Below, piece by piece: positions 22,404 to 33,693 of a stretch of 64,000 bases of DNA. The translations under genes were made by a program, and so were the position numbers. The notes under the pieces are model-generated. The model had not been told where the DNA came from. It was given only the letters and a program-made list of their open reading frames with translations, and ran no database searches. Source of the stretch: Dryocosmus kuriphilus. Lineage: Eukaryota > Arthropoda > Insecta > Hymenoptera > Cynipidae. The stretch is taken from NCBI GenBank assembly GCA_038277395.1, contig CM076194.1:112805417-112869416 (forward strand), read 5' to 3'. Each line of letters starts with the position of its first letter. The first letter of the stretch is position 1.

Positions 22404-25400
22404 TAAAATCTGCACAATCGCCATCGGCCATAGAAATCATATGAGCGTCTTCCATATTTAAATTATTAAACTCATCATTCTCCATCATTTTTGCATCATC
22501 AAGATCTTCAGTTGCAAAAAAAGCAGAGAAACATTTTGACAAATCTACGAAAAAGAACAAAAAAGGATACAGGCACGCGCTTCACTTTTGATAGTTTTAA
22601 AAACAAGTATCTATTTTAATCCTCAAAAAATAAGTCCCACTCCATTAAAAGTTCCATACTACCGAAACATGAGTCAAGTGTAAGATATTCAAATCATGCA
22701 ATGATGCAGGAATTAAATGTATTTATACAAATGAGAAAATTGAATCCATTGCTACTTATTTACATTGGAAGACTGTCTACGTAAATTTTGGATAAAAATT
22801 CGTTGATAATTGCAGAACTTCTTCTGGGTAAATTCTTTTAATTTTTCCAGGTTAATAAGTCATTATTAATTTCAACTTTCAATTTTTTTAAATTTAAGGG
22901 TAAGTCATTCAAAATTTTGAAGTCCTTAAAATTCAACAACTTTGAGTCGAAAGCGGCTTATATTTTTGTAAGGACGGAAATTTATCTAAAAGCCGTTAAT
23001 TTGTATAAACTTTAAAACTTGAATGTCTTTAGTTCTGGATTACATAAAAATATGTCCAAACCTTTAAATTTGTAACGCTTTCTATTAGACAGATCTTAAA
23101 AGTTGGTATTTTAACATGCTTTTGATTTTAAAAGTATATAAATTAAATTTTCAAAAGCCTAAAAGATTTTGAAGTTTTTAAAACAACAAAGTTTTTATTC
23201 AAATTTAAACTCACGAAAAATACAAACTTTAATCTCTTTGTAGTTTTAAAATTCTTGAAGATTAGAGACGCTAAAAGGTTTAAGCGTATGGTACTTCGGA
23301 AGCGAGGAGTTTTCATGTTTGTACAATTCAATATTCTTCAAAGTTAAAAGGTTTTAGTTATAAAAAGATTGACATTTTTGTTTCTTTAACTTTGGAAGTA
23401 TTTAAAAATAAAACTTTGAAAATAGTTTATTTTCAGAATTTGAAAGTTCTGAAATTTACATGCTTTCAACTTGCAGTTACTGAAAATTCTAAACTTGTTA
23501 ATTAGAAAATTATCATATTTGAAAGTTTTTAATAAAGCTTCTTTAATTGTTTCAGATATGTTCAAACTTTATACTCTAAAACTCTTACTTGACAACTTCA
23601 TTATCAGCCTTTAGGTACTAAAATTAAAAGTATCTACCTTTATAAACCTTAAAATTTTTTTAAATTATTGAGTATTGTATTTTAGAAATATTATAATGAA
23701 AAAACTCTTCTAGTTTAGAAACTTCCAAACTTCTGAGGCTTTCAATTTTCTCAGGCCTGAAATTACAATTCCTTATTGAAAATGGAATAAACTTCTACGA
23801 GAAATTCTTTGAACAATAAGAATTCCAAGTTAATCCTCTTCCCTCGTGATTTGTTAAAATATTATGATTAATTTGTAAGAATGTGAAGCTTTTAGGTATA
23901 TTACATGTTCCAAATCCTGGTTTTGAGAACCTTTTAAAGTTAGTTTATAATTTTGAAAACCATTCAGTATTAAGGATTTTCAAACAAATCTTACAACTTT
24001 TAATACATTTTTTAAAATCTTTATAATACTCTAAAAGCTCTTTCAGTTTAAAAATTTTTTAATTATAAGTTGACAAATTTTTAAGTTTTCAGTTTTAATA
24101 CTTTAATATTTCAAAGCTACGTATAATAAAATTTAGAATATTTCATATTTTAAAGACTCTCAATTTATTTTAAAAAAATACTTTGTTTTTTAAACCGATC
24201 AGACTGACCACGTTACATGTAACCTAAAGTTCTGAACGTTCAAATGAACGAAATATTTTTCTTCATTCTATATTTTATCTAAAAATCTTATTCCAACTAC
24301 AAATCAGAATATGTATTATAAGTTTCTTTTATACTAGAATACTATTTCCAACATAAATAAACCGATCTTTCAGCACTGTTTGCTTACTAAGTAATCAATT
24401 TAAAAATTAGTTTTTTTTTTGACATGAGAAAAGGTTTTGACATGAGAAAAATATGATTATACATTCATTGTAAACGACCATAAAAGAAGAAAAAAGCCTG
24501 GATTAAAAATTTAAATTCTACAATTGCAACAAGGAATGACAAGAAATATGCAAAATTAGACCTTTTTCCATTTCATAAATGCGGAGAATGAGTAGGTATC
24601 CTCTGTAAGGCAAATGTAAGTATATAAAAAATTCTGCAGATTACGTACATAGATAGAAATAAACATAATAATTGTGTAATCTGCTCCTTAAAAAATATTT
24701 TGTTTGTATTACCCATTATTGTGTTTTAGTAAAATCATCACGCGTCAAACGTAGAAGTTTTGTATAGGTCATGTTTGGGACTTTCACACGATTTTTTCAA
24801 TTTACCTCCTTCGACTTTAATCAGTATTACTCACATTTAACAAGGTAAATTTACAAATTCTTGTAAAAGTTCAAAACATAACCTGCAAAATTTCTTACGT
24901 TGTACGTTATGATTTTACAAGAATGTTTTTAAATTGTCAATTTCACGTTTGCTGTACAGCATCATTTCACAGGTTTATAGATATAGTTTAAAAGGTTTAA
25001 AAGATAATGGGGTCAATCAAAAAACGGTATCTTTCCATAAAAGAGTAAATATGTCACGAAACAATTTATAGATAAAATTAGAAAAATGCAATGCGTAATA
25101 TACATAAGATATTTTTTACACGGTATATATCCAAATTTCGAAAATGATACAAAAGTACCAGGAAATCATCTCAATCTACATGATCCATATTCAAACTTGC
25201 AATCTAATTAGGTGATATATAATGCACAGAAGTCTTCACCATGCAGAGACAGAGATTAGAATAATAGACAAGCTTTTGACTTACGTTTTATGTTTGTTTG
25301 CGCTTTTAGCGTATAGCAGGAACCTTCAACCCTTCTTCAACCTTCAAATCTTCGACTTCCAAACATTCTTTTATACGGAATTTACACTCTTTTTCACTCT

Positions 25401-28400
25401 TTGAACGTAATAAAACGAATAATGAACACAAAAATACTATGGTTATTATAGACTGAGTTCGCGCCATTTAGCATTTTTCGACGTGCACTCTATTTACCGC
25501 AACTTGCACTCCCGTTACAGTTTCGGAATTTTCAGTGACGATTTCAATTGAGTTTTGATTTCTAAGTTACGCTTGAATAAATTTACTACAAAAGTCACTG
25601 AATTGTTCTCTATAGAGAACTTAAACGTTAAACTTTCGGAATTTTCAGTTGCAATTATAATTTTTAAGATACTCTTTGGGAATTTTAAGTGAAATTTATT
25701 AAATTACCTTCAAAAGTACCTGAATAATGTTTTCAGTAACTTCCGTTTAGAAAATTGAAATACCTTTTTGTTTTAATTTTGGCGGAAATTTCAGAACATT
25801 TCTAACAGAGTGAACTACTGATTGAAATACTGGAAATTTCACGGATTTAAATTTAGAGAGTACATATATACTTACTATAGGAGCCTCAAAACTCAAAATT
25901 GTTAGAAAAAAGCGTTAGGTAATATTTAACAGCCCAATCAACATGTTCATGTCGGTAGATTACGCGGCGGCCCTTATTTTTAACTTGTAGAATTTCTTTT
26001 CTCTCGCCCTTCAATTTGGTTCGAATACGGAAACAAAATTATCTCCACATTTTCAGCCAAACCTGTCAAAAGTAACCCGTGCCTCAAAGACCATGAAGCT
26101 TCCCATTGATTTAGCATAGCAAAAAGACTGCTTTTTGTTAATCTACGATTCAAACGCCATGATATCTTACATATAATTCCGCATTTCAATATCTTTTTCA
26201 GAATTCGTCAAAAAATAAGAATCAATCACAACTTTTAAGGTGGAATGGTTTTAAGGCCCTCGTATGGGTCCCCAAATAATACCCCATTACTGACTTTGAA
26301 TCTTACGTAATTTTCAGGTTTATTAACGTTTTTTTTATAAAAGCTAAATAATTTTGTTCAATTATTTCGCAATTATTTAAATAATAACTATTTGTTGAAG
26401 TATATAGTTTACCTAGAAAAGGCATGAAAAAACATTATTTCACTATTGGAATACTTTTAGGTAGGTACTATTTTGTATTTTAGGAACACTTTTTAATGTT
26501 TAAAAAAGTTTTAATTGCTCAAACAATTTGTTTTATTTTATTGGTAGAAAGAATAAAATGCATTCTGAATATAAAGTTAAGAAAATATATAAATTGTTTA
26601 AGCAATTTCAGTTTGTTTAAACCTTTAAGGGTATTCTTATGAAACAAAGTAGTGCCTAAATTATTTCAATCTGTCAAGAAATAACAAAACTCAAATATTA
26701 AAAAGAATTGATCAAGAAATTTAATTTGTTTAAACATTTAGGAGTATTCTTAGAAGTCAAGTAAGTACTTAAAATATTAAAACCTGTCAAAAGCTTAGTG
26801 AAATAAAACGTTTCTCTTGCATTTTCGAGACGCACTATATACTTGAACACTGAATAAATACTTGGGTATTATTGAAATAATTGTGAAATTATTATAAAGT
26901 TATCGTTGCTTAAAAAATTCATAATGTCTGGAACAAAAATTAATTTCGCGACTTACATGAAAAACCAAATGTTTAAACAAATCAAATTGATTAAACAGTT
27001 AAAAATCACTTTTAAAATAACTGGGTATTTTTTAAGTACCGACTAATGATGATTTATGTGAGGGAAGTCCAAAAGGCGTTAATAAACCTCTATATTATGT
27101 AAAATTCAAAGTCACTTACGGGGTAATATTTGGGAACCCATAAGAGTATCTTAAAATCATTCAACTTTAAAAGTTATGAATGATTCTTATTCTTTGAAAA
27201 ATTCTGAAAAATATACTGAAGCACGGAATTATATATAACATATTACGGCATTCAAATCGTAGATTAATGAAAAGCTGCCTTTTCCCCATGTTAAATCAAT
27301 AGGAAACTTCATGGTCTTTGAGGCGGGGTTTAATATAATAACCAATTTGGCTTTTAAATTTAAAATTGTTAGTTTTATGCAAACTCTATGGCAAGCAGTA
27401 AACTATGGCGTCATGTATTAGCGAAATTTTCATGTTACCTTCACTCCCAAAAGCGAGTTATAATAAATGGTTGCGTCATATACAAACATCGACGACTGTG
27501 AGAACACTGCCTGTCTCATGTCAAAGATATCTTTGCTCAGGTTATTAATTTTTAATTTATAATGTACTGGAGACAATGAATTTATTGCCCTGACTAGTGA
27601 CAATAGAGAGTACTAAATCCATGTTTCTAATTACATTATAAATTGAAAATTAATCAAATTCATCTAGTTAAATAAATGTAATTTCCAATGTGTTAGGTAG
27701 GGGGCCATGGCGGAGTAATGAGCAAATCTTAATATTGTAAGATTCTTGCATATGGGATATATAAGACACTTTTTGAAGAAAGTCGATTTTTATATCAAAA
27801 GAACTTCGGGATGTCAATTATCATTCTAGTGATTTTACATCTGGGAAACAACATATGATGTAAGGAAAAAAAATGTATTTTTCGACGCCATCCAGACCAA
27901 TATTTATTAGAAGCATGTACAATAGCGTTTCAAAATTGGACCGATTCCCTCATCAGATTACCTTTAGATTACGAAGAGCTAAAACAAAATAAATGGTAAG
28001 AAGTCAAATAGTTGAAGGTTAAATTATAAAGATAAAATAATCTCTATAGAAGGTCATCTTAACATTGTTTAGCAATGTAGGAACGTGCCCACATTGCACA
28101 GATTTATCTTGATTCTCAGCTATGAGCACTCGCTTTTATGTTTAAAATGTATCCTTCAACAATTTGACTTCTGCTTACCATTTATTTGACTTTAACTCTT
28201 TATAACGTAAAAGTAATCTGATGAGGAAATCAGTCTGATTCCGAAACGTACTGTACATGCTTGTTGGACCCGTTTTGAAAAAAGTCAATTTGTGTACGTT
28301 TAAAATAATGAAAAATAAAAAATAAGAAAATGATTAGTCAGCTTATTGTAAAATTTTAGTTACTTATCTACTAAATTTAATTTGCAATGAAATTATCCAA

Positions 28401-30446
28401 AAAGTACGGAAAAAATTTTTCGTAATAAACTTGTAATAAAATCTTTTGAAAAATCGTCTGTTTGCGAATTTTTTTAAGCAGTTACATGTTATGCAAGAAT
28501 ATAGATGATAAAACTATTTTCGTAAGTCCCACTATGAAGCTTTATTATAACATAAGTAAGGGTGCACCAATTTAATCACCTGATTCAATTTAGCTTCCTC
28601 TTCCTTAAGACCAGGGGCGCCAACCCCCCGAGGGGGGGGGGGGGGGGGAGGCGTCATGTTGATTAAGTATTAGTTGTAAATAATAATAAATAGAGTGTAA
28701 AAAAGTACAAAAAATGGGAAAATTATGTTAGGGAAGAAAGTAAAATAAAATAGAATGTTCGGAAATCCAAATTACGCACAAATAAGTTTATATTTGTCAA
28801 CAGGCCAGTTCACGAATATTACTGATAATATTAAGTAATACAAATTAGGAAAAATGTGTCAAAAAAATAGCAATCATATATATTGTTTACACTCTAAAAA
28901 ATGATACCACAGAATAAGTACAATTAGGCATTTTTGTCTGGAAATTTAAAAAAATCCGTTTAGACTTTTTTCAGATTTTAATTAGGTAAACGATTTATGT
29001 GAATGCATTACTATATTTTTAGATTCTTAGAAAACTTTCGATTCATTACAACATTTTTTTTAAATTTCAATTTCTCTACCCCTTATGATATTACGGAACT
29101 TTTAAAATAATAGATAAAATCGATTTTCTAAATTCTTTAAACTAGCTGTGAAGTTGTATCAACTTTTGTGCTCAATAAGCACTTGTGAAATTCTAGCCCG
29201 TACTTGCAGAAAATGTCCAAGTTTGACGCTTTGATCTGCAAATGTCGACATTTCACCCTGAAAATTGGTACATGTCCACATTCGACCTTTCCAAGTGGAA
29301 AATATCCAAAGTACACCCTCCCGATTGGAAAATGTCCAAAGTAGGCTCTTTCGATCTGAAAATTTCCCAATTTAACTCTTTTCAATTGGAAACCGTGCTA
29401 ATTAAGCCGTTTCTACTACTAAAAATCCCTTTTGGCCTTTTTTGTTTTCTTTATTTGCTTGTCACAAATTTTGGTTTAAAAAAGGGGGGGGGGGGGGGGG
29501 GGGGGGGGATCAAGCTGAATAAGTAATGCCCGACCTGTTTGGAAAAGGATTGGCGCCACTGCCTAAGACGGCAGAAAAGGAATATATGAGAAAGTTTATA
29601 ATTTGTGACGTCATAATTTACCATTTTCCTTTAAGGCTGCGCAATATAGAGTTCAGAGGTATACTTATACCCTGCTAAAAATATTCACGTTGAATTCCAC
29701 GTGGAAATCCACGTGGCTATTTTCATCTGGGTATATAGATGCGTATAGACTTTAATGATATCTTGGATGCGTTTTAGATTTTAGAGATACTGATGGCCTT
29801 ATTTACTTATCAAACTATATGAATTACACGTGTTCCAGTGGGTTCTGCAATTGGAATGGGCACGGCAATAGGTACTGATATGGGACAGGCATTAGGAACC
29901 AAAAAGGTAGCTGGAGCTCCTGGAAATCCTGGAGTAGCTGGATATCCACCAGCAGGATATCCACCAGTTGGATACCCACCAGCTGGATATCCACTAACTG
30001 GATACGCACCACCAGGATACTCACCAGCAGCATACCCACCAGCAGCATACCCACCAGCAGCAGCAGCATACCCACCAGCAGCAGCATACCCACCAGCAAT
30101 AGGAGGAACGGGATATCCTGGAGGATATTCCTCTCGTAGAAAACTAGGATATTCTGGAGGATTATCTACTAATAAAGAAACGGGACAATTCGGAAGACTA
30201 ACACGTTTTGTGCAAAGTGTTACAACAAGTCGACTTTCTGCTGCTAATAATGAGCATCCTGGATATCGTGGACATTCAGGACCACTTTTGCATCATTCTT
30301 GGCAGCATGAACATCCTAAACAACATACTTGGCAGCATGAACACCCTCAACATTCTTGGCAGCATGAACATACTCAACATACTTGGCAACATGAACATGA
30401 GCATTCTGCACATGATGGACATCCGGAACATAAAACAAAAGAATAA
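19478..30446 (+). CDS. Predicted secreted repeat protein (signal peptide, XYPPX, His-rich), 4 exons
   Basis: Exons: 19478 or 19490 to 19544, 19657-19746, 19865-19906 and 29839-30446. All three introns have GT-AG ends, GTAAGT donors and phase 1. Two in-frame ATGs exist (19478, 19490); from the second the protein is about 264 residues. Exon 1 encodes a signal peptide (MKLLIATLLTFVVFYNSI). Exons 2-3 give a short segment with one Cys (KSCSSEPSKVGKFFSSVG, AAPYASQLP). Exon 4 starts with a Gly/Ala-rich stretch (VGSAIGMGTAIGTDMG), then about ten YPPAG-type repeats (29939-30098), a Ser/Gly/Arg segment, and four WQHEH repeats ending His/Glu-rich (30295-30440). This composition suits an extracellular or glandular product such as saliva, venom, glue or cuticle; the His tract could bind metal. 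I do not recognise a family. Other small exons could hide in the 9.9-kb third intron. Confidence 0.75.
20250..20428. mobile_element. Short MITE-like inverted repeat in intron 3
   Basis: TGAACCCCTGGATCGCAGAA followed by AGACATGT (20250-20277) pairs imperfectly with ATGTCCTTCTGCGATCCA near 20395-20412, about 25-30 bases per arm. No target duplication was seen. Confidence 0.45.
20429..21292. other. Intron sequence without recognised features
   Basis: Part of the long third intron of the secreted-protein gene. Several CACTG/CAGTG words occur around 20560-20700 but form no clear repeat. Nothing coding was seen. Confidence 0.4.
21293..21938. mobile_element. 646-bp foldback with 213-bp arms and a (TA)n loop
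   Basis: The left arm 21293-21505 (starts CCCCGCCGGCAGGAATCG) and right arm 21727-21938 are near-identical inverted copies rich in CAACGTTG words. The 221-base centre ends in a long (TA)n run (about 21659-21715). It has no coding capacity. Arms this long, with so few differences, indicate recent insertion or ongoing repair between arms. A target duplication is not clear. Confidence 0.85.
22351..22399. repeat. (TA)n microsatellite
   Basis: An uninterrupted run of TA dinucleotides. Short open frames crossing it are not credible genes. Confidence 0.9.
22560..26040. other. Low-complexity AT-rich intron sequence
   Basis: About 3.5 kb of intron 3. The stretch 22800-24200 is dominated by slowly varying words such as TTTTAAAA and AAAGTTTT, like a decayed simple repeat. 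Nothing coding with splice sites or homology was seen. Confidence 0.45.
26050..27335. mobile_element. 1.3-kb diverged inverted-repeat element in intron 3
   Basis: The left arm (about 26050-26335) and right arm (about 27055-27335) are inverted copies of roughly 280 bases. Matching words include CTCAAAGACCATGAAG, TCTACGATT, ATAATTCCG, GACTTTGAAT and GGTTTATTAACG. The arms differ at many positions, so the element is old. The 720-base centre is AT-rich without an open frame. Confidence 0.75.
27905..28265. mobile_element. 361-bp inverted-repeat element with hammerhead-like words in both arms
   Basis: The arms (27905-27975 and 28203-28265) are imperfect inverted copies. Each contains CTGATGAG, a self-complementary stretch (GGAAATCAG/CTGATTCC on the right) and GAAACG, which is the order of a hammerhead ribozyme core. 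Whether stem III and the cleavage site exist is not clear. The element lies in intron 3 of the secreted-protein gene. Confidence 0.6.
28612..29562. mobile_element. 951-bp non-autonomous hAT element
   Basis: The ends CAGGGGCGCCAACCC (28612) and GGATTGGCGCCACTG (to 29562) form hAT-like terminal inverted repeats. The flanks cttaagac (28604-28611) and cctaagac (29563-29570) are an 8-bp target duplication with one change. Long G runs sit next to both termini (about 28634-28650 and 29485-29509). A 33-base minisatellite occupies part of the inside and there is no transposase. Confidence 0.8.
29200..29395. repeat. Minisatellite of about 33 bases, 5-6 diverged units
   Basis: Units end in words like GGAAAATGTCCAAAGTA, with a variable centre. 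The repetitive reading frames on both strands here come from this array and are not genes. Confidence 0.7.
29939..30440 (+). repeat. Coding repeats: YPPAG array and WQHEH array
   Basis: The first array (29939-30098) repeats a 15- to 18-base unit encoding GYPPA/AYPPA. The second (about 30298-30410) repeats a unit of about 33 bases encoding WQHEHPQH-type peptides. Both stay in the gene's frame. In other frames they give repetitive artefact peptides, which I ignore. Confidence 0.85.
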
Positions 30447-30544
30447 TTTTCTTTTTGCATCTCACGCGTTCCTCAATTTTGTAATATTTTTGGAAAATAT
30501 ATTAATTTATTAACAGTTTTAACCTGTGCTTAATCTTAATTTAC

Positions 30545-32575
30545 TTTTTACATTCTCATATCAATGAGAAGGTATTAGTTTTATGTGAAAACTGACTTTC
30601 ACGGGTTTCATGAAATCTCAACGTTTCGTGACCCCCTGAATCCGAAAAAACATGTTTTACGTTGGTGTCTGTCTGTCAGCGTTGTCTGTCGTTTTCGTTG
30701 TCGTAGTTGTTGTCTGTTAGCATGGTAACTTTCGAAGGACTAATCTGATTAAGTTGCGCTTTGGCTCACTTCTTTAAGGCGTATAAAAAAGAAAGGACGA
30801 GTTCGTTAACCAGTGGTTTTTGACCAACTGTTCTGGTTTTATCCATCATAAATTCTTCCCAAAAATTAAAAATTAAAATTTCCCGCCAAACTATGAAAGA
30901 TAAGAAAAAAATGACAATGAACAAAATTGTACACTTTGAAAGATGTTCACCTTGGAAAGACCTACAAATTTGCTTAAAACCCTTTTTTGATCCAACGCAT
31001 AGTTTTTTCATGAAAAATAGAATAGTTGTTTTAATGAAGAAAAACGTTATTAAAAAGTTAATAAAAGGTTATTAAAAGTTATTGAAAAATCTGCTCGCTA
31101 CTCAGGCGCATTTTCATCACGTATCTCGCGCTCGGTGCTCGATTAAAGTATATCAAAAACGTGAATTTTTTAATTTTTTACATAGTTTAGCTGAAAAATG
31201 CAATTTTTATTATTACATTCTTATCTCAATGAAGAGGTAATCGTTTTATGTGAAAACTGACTTTCGCGGATTTCATGAAATCTCGACGTTTCGTGACCCC
31301 CGAATCCGAAAAAGCATGTTTTACGTTGGTGTCTGTCGGTCGTTGTCGTCGTTGTCTGTTAGCACGATCACTTTCGAAGGACTAATCAGATTGGATTGCA
31401 TTTTGGCAAGCTTCTTTAAGGCGTAAAAAGAAAGGACAAGTTCGTTAACCAACGATTTTTGACCAAGGGTTCTGGTTTTATCCATAATAAATTCTTTCAA
31501 AAAATCAAAAAATGAAATTTCCCGCTAAACTATGCGAGATGCGATAAAAATGATAATGAAAAAAGTTGTTCACTTTAAAAGAAGATCTACAAATTTGCTT
31601 CCTGTCATTTTTTTGAAAAGACACATAGTTTTTGAATTATTCGCGGAATATGTTATTAAATATAAATAAATCCACTTTTCAGAAAAACGATGTGAGATAC
31701 GAGAAAATACTAACAAGCAGAATTGTTCACCCTAGAAAGACCTACAAATTTTCTGAAAAACATTTTTGGATCCAACGCATAGTTTATTCATGAAACGTAG
31801 AAGAGTTGTTTTAATCAAGAAAAACATTATTAAAAAGTTAATAAAAAGTTGTAAAAAGTTGTTGAGAAATCTACCCGCTACTCAGTCGCATTCTCATCTC
31901 GCGCTGTCGTCGTTGTCGTTGTCTGTTAGCACGATACCTTTCGAAGGACTAATCGGATTGTATTGCATACATTGATTGTCACACTTCTTTAACGCTTAAA
32001 AAGAAAGGATGAGTTCGTTAACCAGCGGTTTTTGAGCAACGTTTCTGGTTTTGTCCAATATAAATTCTTTTGAAAAGTCAAAAATTCAAGTTCACCGTCA
32101 ACTGTGCAAGATACGAAAGAAATGATAATGAAGTAAGTAGGTAAATTAAAGGTCTTAGTTTTGTGTAAAAACAAAAAAATGTAAAGAAGCGGAGTTGTTT
32201 TTTTCAAAAAGATCTACAAATTTTCTTTGTAATTTTTTTGTAACACATATAGTTTTGTTTTAATCGTGGAAAATATTATTAAAATTCATGATTTAAATTT
32301 TCCACTGAAACTATGCGAGATGCGAAAATAATGTCCAGGAGAAAAATTATTCATCTCAAAAAGTTTTACATATTTGCTTCAGATGTTTGCGCGAGACATG
32401 TGATGAACATGTATTTATTAAAGCCGAAAAAGCTTTAACAAAAAGTTCAAAATTACCAAATTCCCCGGTCAGTGGTTCCATATTTTTAAAAGGTCCATAA
32501 GCTCAAGTATAGGGGGATGTGCAAACACCAAGCGCGTAGCGCGAGATTAATAACGTGCCCGCGAAGCGGACACAT
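30545..32575 (+). mobile_element. Palindrome-studded family, expanded composite copy
   Basis: The left end TTTTTACATTCTCATATC (30545) and the right hairpin GTGCCCGCGAAGCGGAC (32552-32568) match the family termini. Inside, the GTT/GTC microsatellite plus TTTCGAAGGACTAATC module occurs three times (about 30660, 31330 and 31900), each followed by the AAACGTTATTAAAAA-type modules. It is thus either one element expanded by tandem duplication or nested copies. It starts 99 bases after the stop codon of the secreted-protein gene. Bases 31725-31984 are the source or sister of a patch at 36665-36925. Confidence 0.7.
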
Positions 32576-32723
32576 TCTTTCTTTTACTTGCTTTTACTAT
32601 CAAATAATAACGTTCCTTCTTTTAGGTAGAGGGCACGTCGCCCTCTTTGGTGAGATTCCCGTAAAACGAAATTCCCTAATCATTTTTTTATTTTAAGCCA
32701 TGCATCTGGGCCTTTGTAATTAA

Positions 32724-33215
32724 GGGCGATGGAACACAGTGTACAAAATTTACAGCACTTGTCAAGATACCTAATTTTAATGCCCTAATCCTCATCATTT
32801 CAGATTTAGCTTATTTGTGGAAAATAACGCAAAGATACGAGTTTTCCCGAAGCCTAAAAGGGACTACAGAGTTCGAGGTGTTTCGCTCCCTAAATATTTT
32901 TTCAGAAAAATAGGAAAATATGTTATAAACGTCGAAAACAGAACAAATAAATGAGTGCACGCGTCAAAACTAATCCGCGAGAAAAACGGCTTCTGTTCAG
33001 TTTGCAAAATTTATAACATATTTTCCCTTTTTTCCGAAAAAATATTTTGGGAGCGAAACACCTCGAACCCTGCACTCCCTCTTAGGCTCCGGGAAAACTA
33101 GCATCTTTGTGATCTTTTCCACAAATAAGCTAATTCTGAAATGATGTGGATTTAAACGTCAAAATAAGGTGTCTTTATGAGCGCTGTGCATTTTTCGTGT
33201 TCCGTTCCATCGCCC
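32724..33215. mobile_element. 492-bp foldback flanked by TTAA
   Basis: The arms (about 32724-32945 and 33000-33215) are inverted copies starting GGGCGATGGAACAC. Both ends abut TTAA (32720-32723 and 33216-33219), the target type of piggyBac-like elements. The terminus differs from the usual CCC start, so the superfamily is a suggestion only. No coding frame. Confidence 0.75.
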
Positions 33216-33693
33216 TTAATATGTGATTTCTTATGAAAAAGGCACCATTTTCGGAAAAAGGGGGAAAAAAACTGTTTATTAGCTTTTGGAAAAACAATTT
33301 TAGTAATGTCTTAAGAAAATTTTCGAAGATTAATTTCCACTTAATAACTTTTAATTTTTATCCCCTCCTCCCCCCTAACCTTTCATATTGTGTCTCTAAA
33401 ATGCCCCTCAAAAATCTAAAATAGCAGTTATACGTAAAATTCATGATAAAAATGCGATTGCTTGGAATTTTTTTAACATATATCATTTTTATTCGATAAG
33501 TAACACGTTTTCAAGTATTTTTAAACTAAAGTTACGTAAGTATAAGTATAAGGGTAAGTATAAGTATAAACTTGCGTAAGCCAAATGGCTATATTTTGTT
33601 ACGCTTGACAGAATAGAAACAAAACAACAACAAGTGTCGCAATCATAATTTGCTACCAAAAAAATCACAAATGCTACTAACAATATCAAAAAT
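33216..33693. other. Short spacer with a GTATAA microrepeat
   Basis: A degenerate AAGTAT repeat near 33538-33580 is flanked by TTACGTAAG/CTTGCGTAA. No gene was seen. It may be the 5' leader of the adjacent Penelope-like element. Confidence 0.4.

Noticed and set aside
22814..22825. Possible 12-bp microexon (TTGCAG before, GTAAAT after) in phase with the secreted gene
   Set aside because: Matches splice consensus and phase, but so short a match is expected by chance in 9.9 kb of AT-rich intron.
29137..29385. Repetitive 82-codon minus-strand frame
   Set aside because: Translation of a 33-base minisatellite inside a hAT MITE.
30208..30513. Frame with repeated ILGSMNILN peptides
   Set aside because: It is the +1 frame of the WQHEH repeats in the secreted-protein exon.
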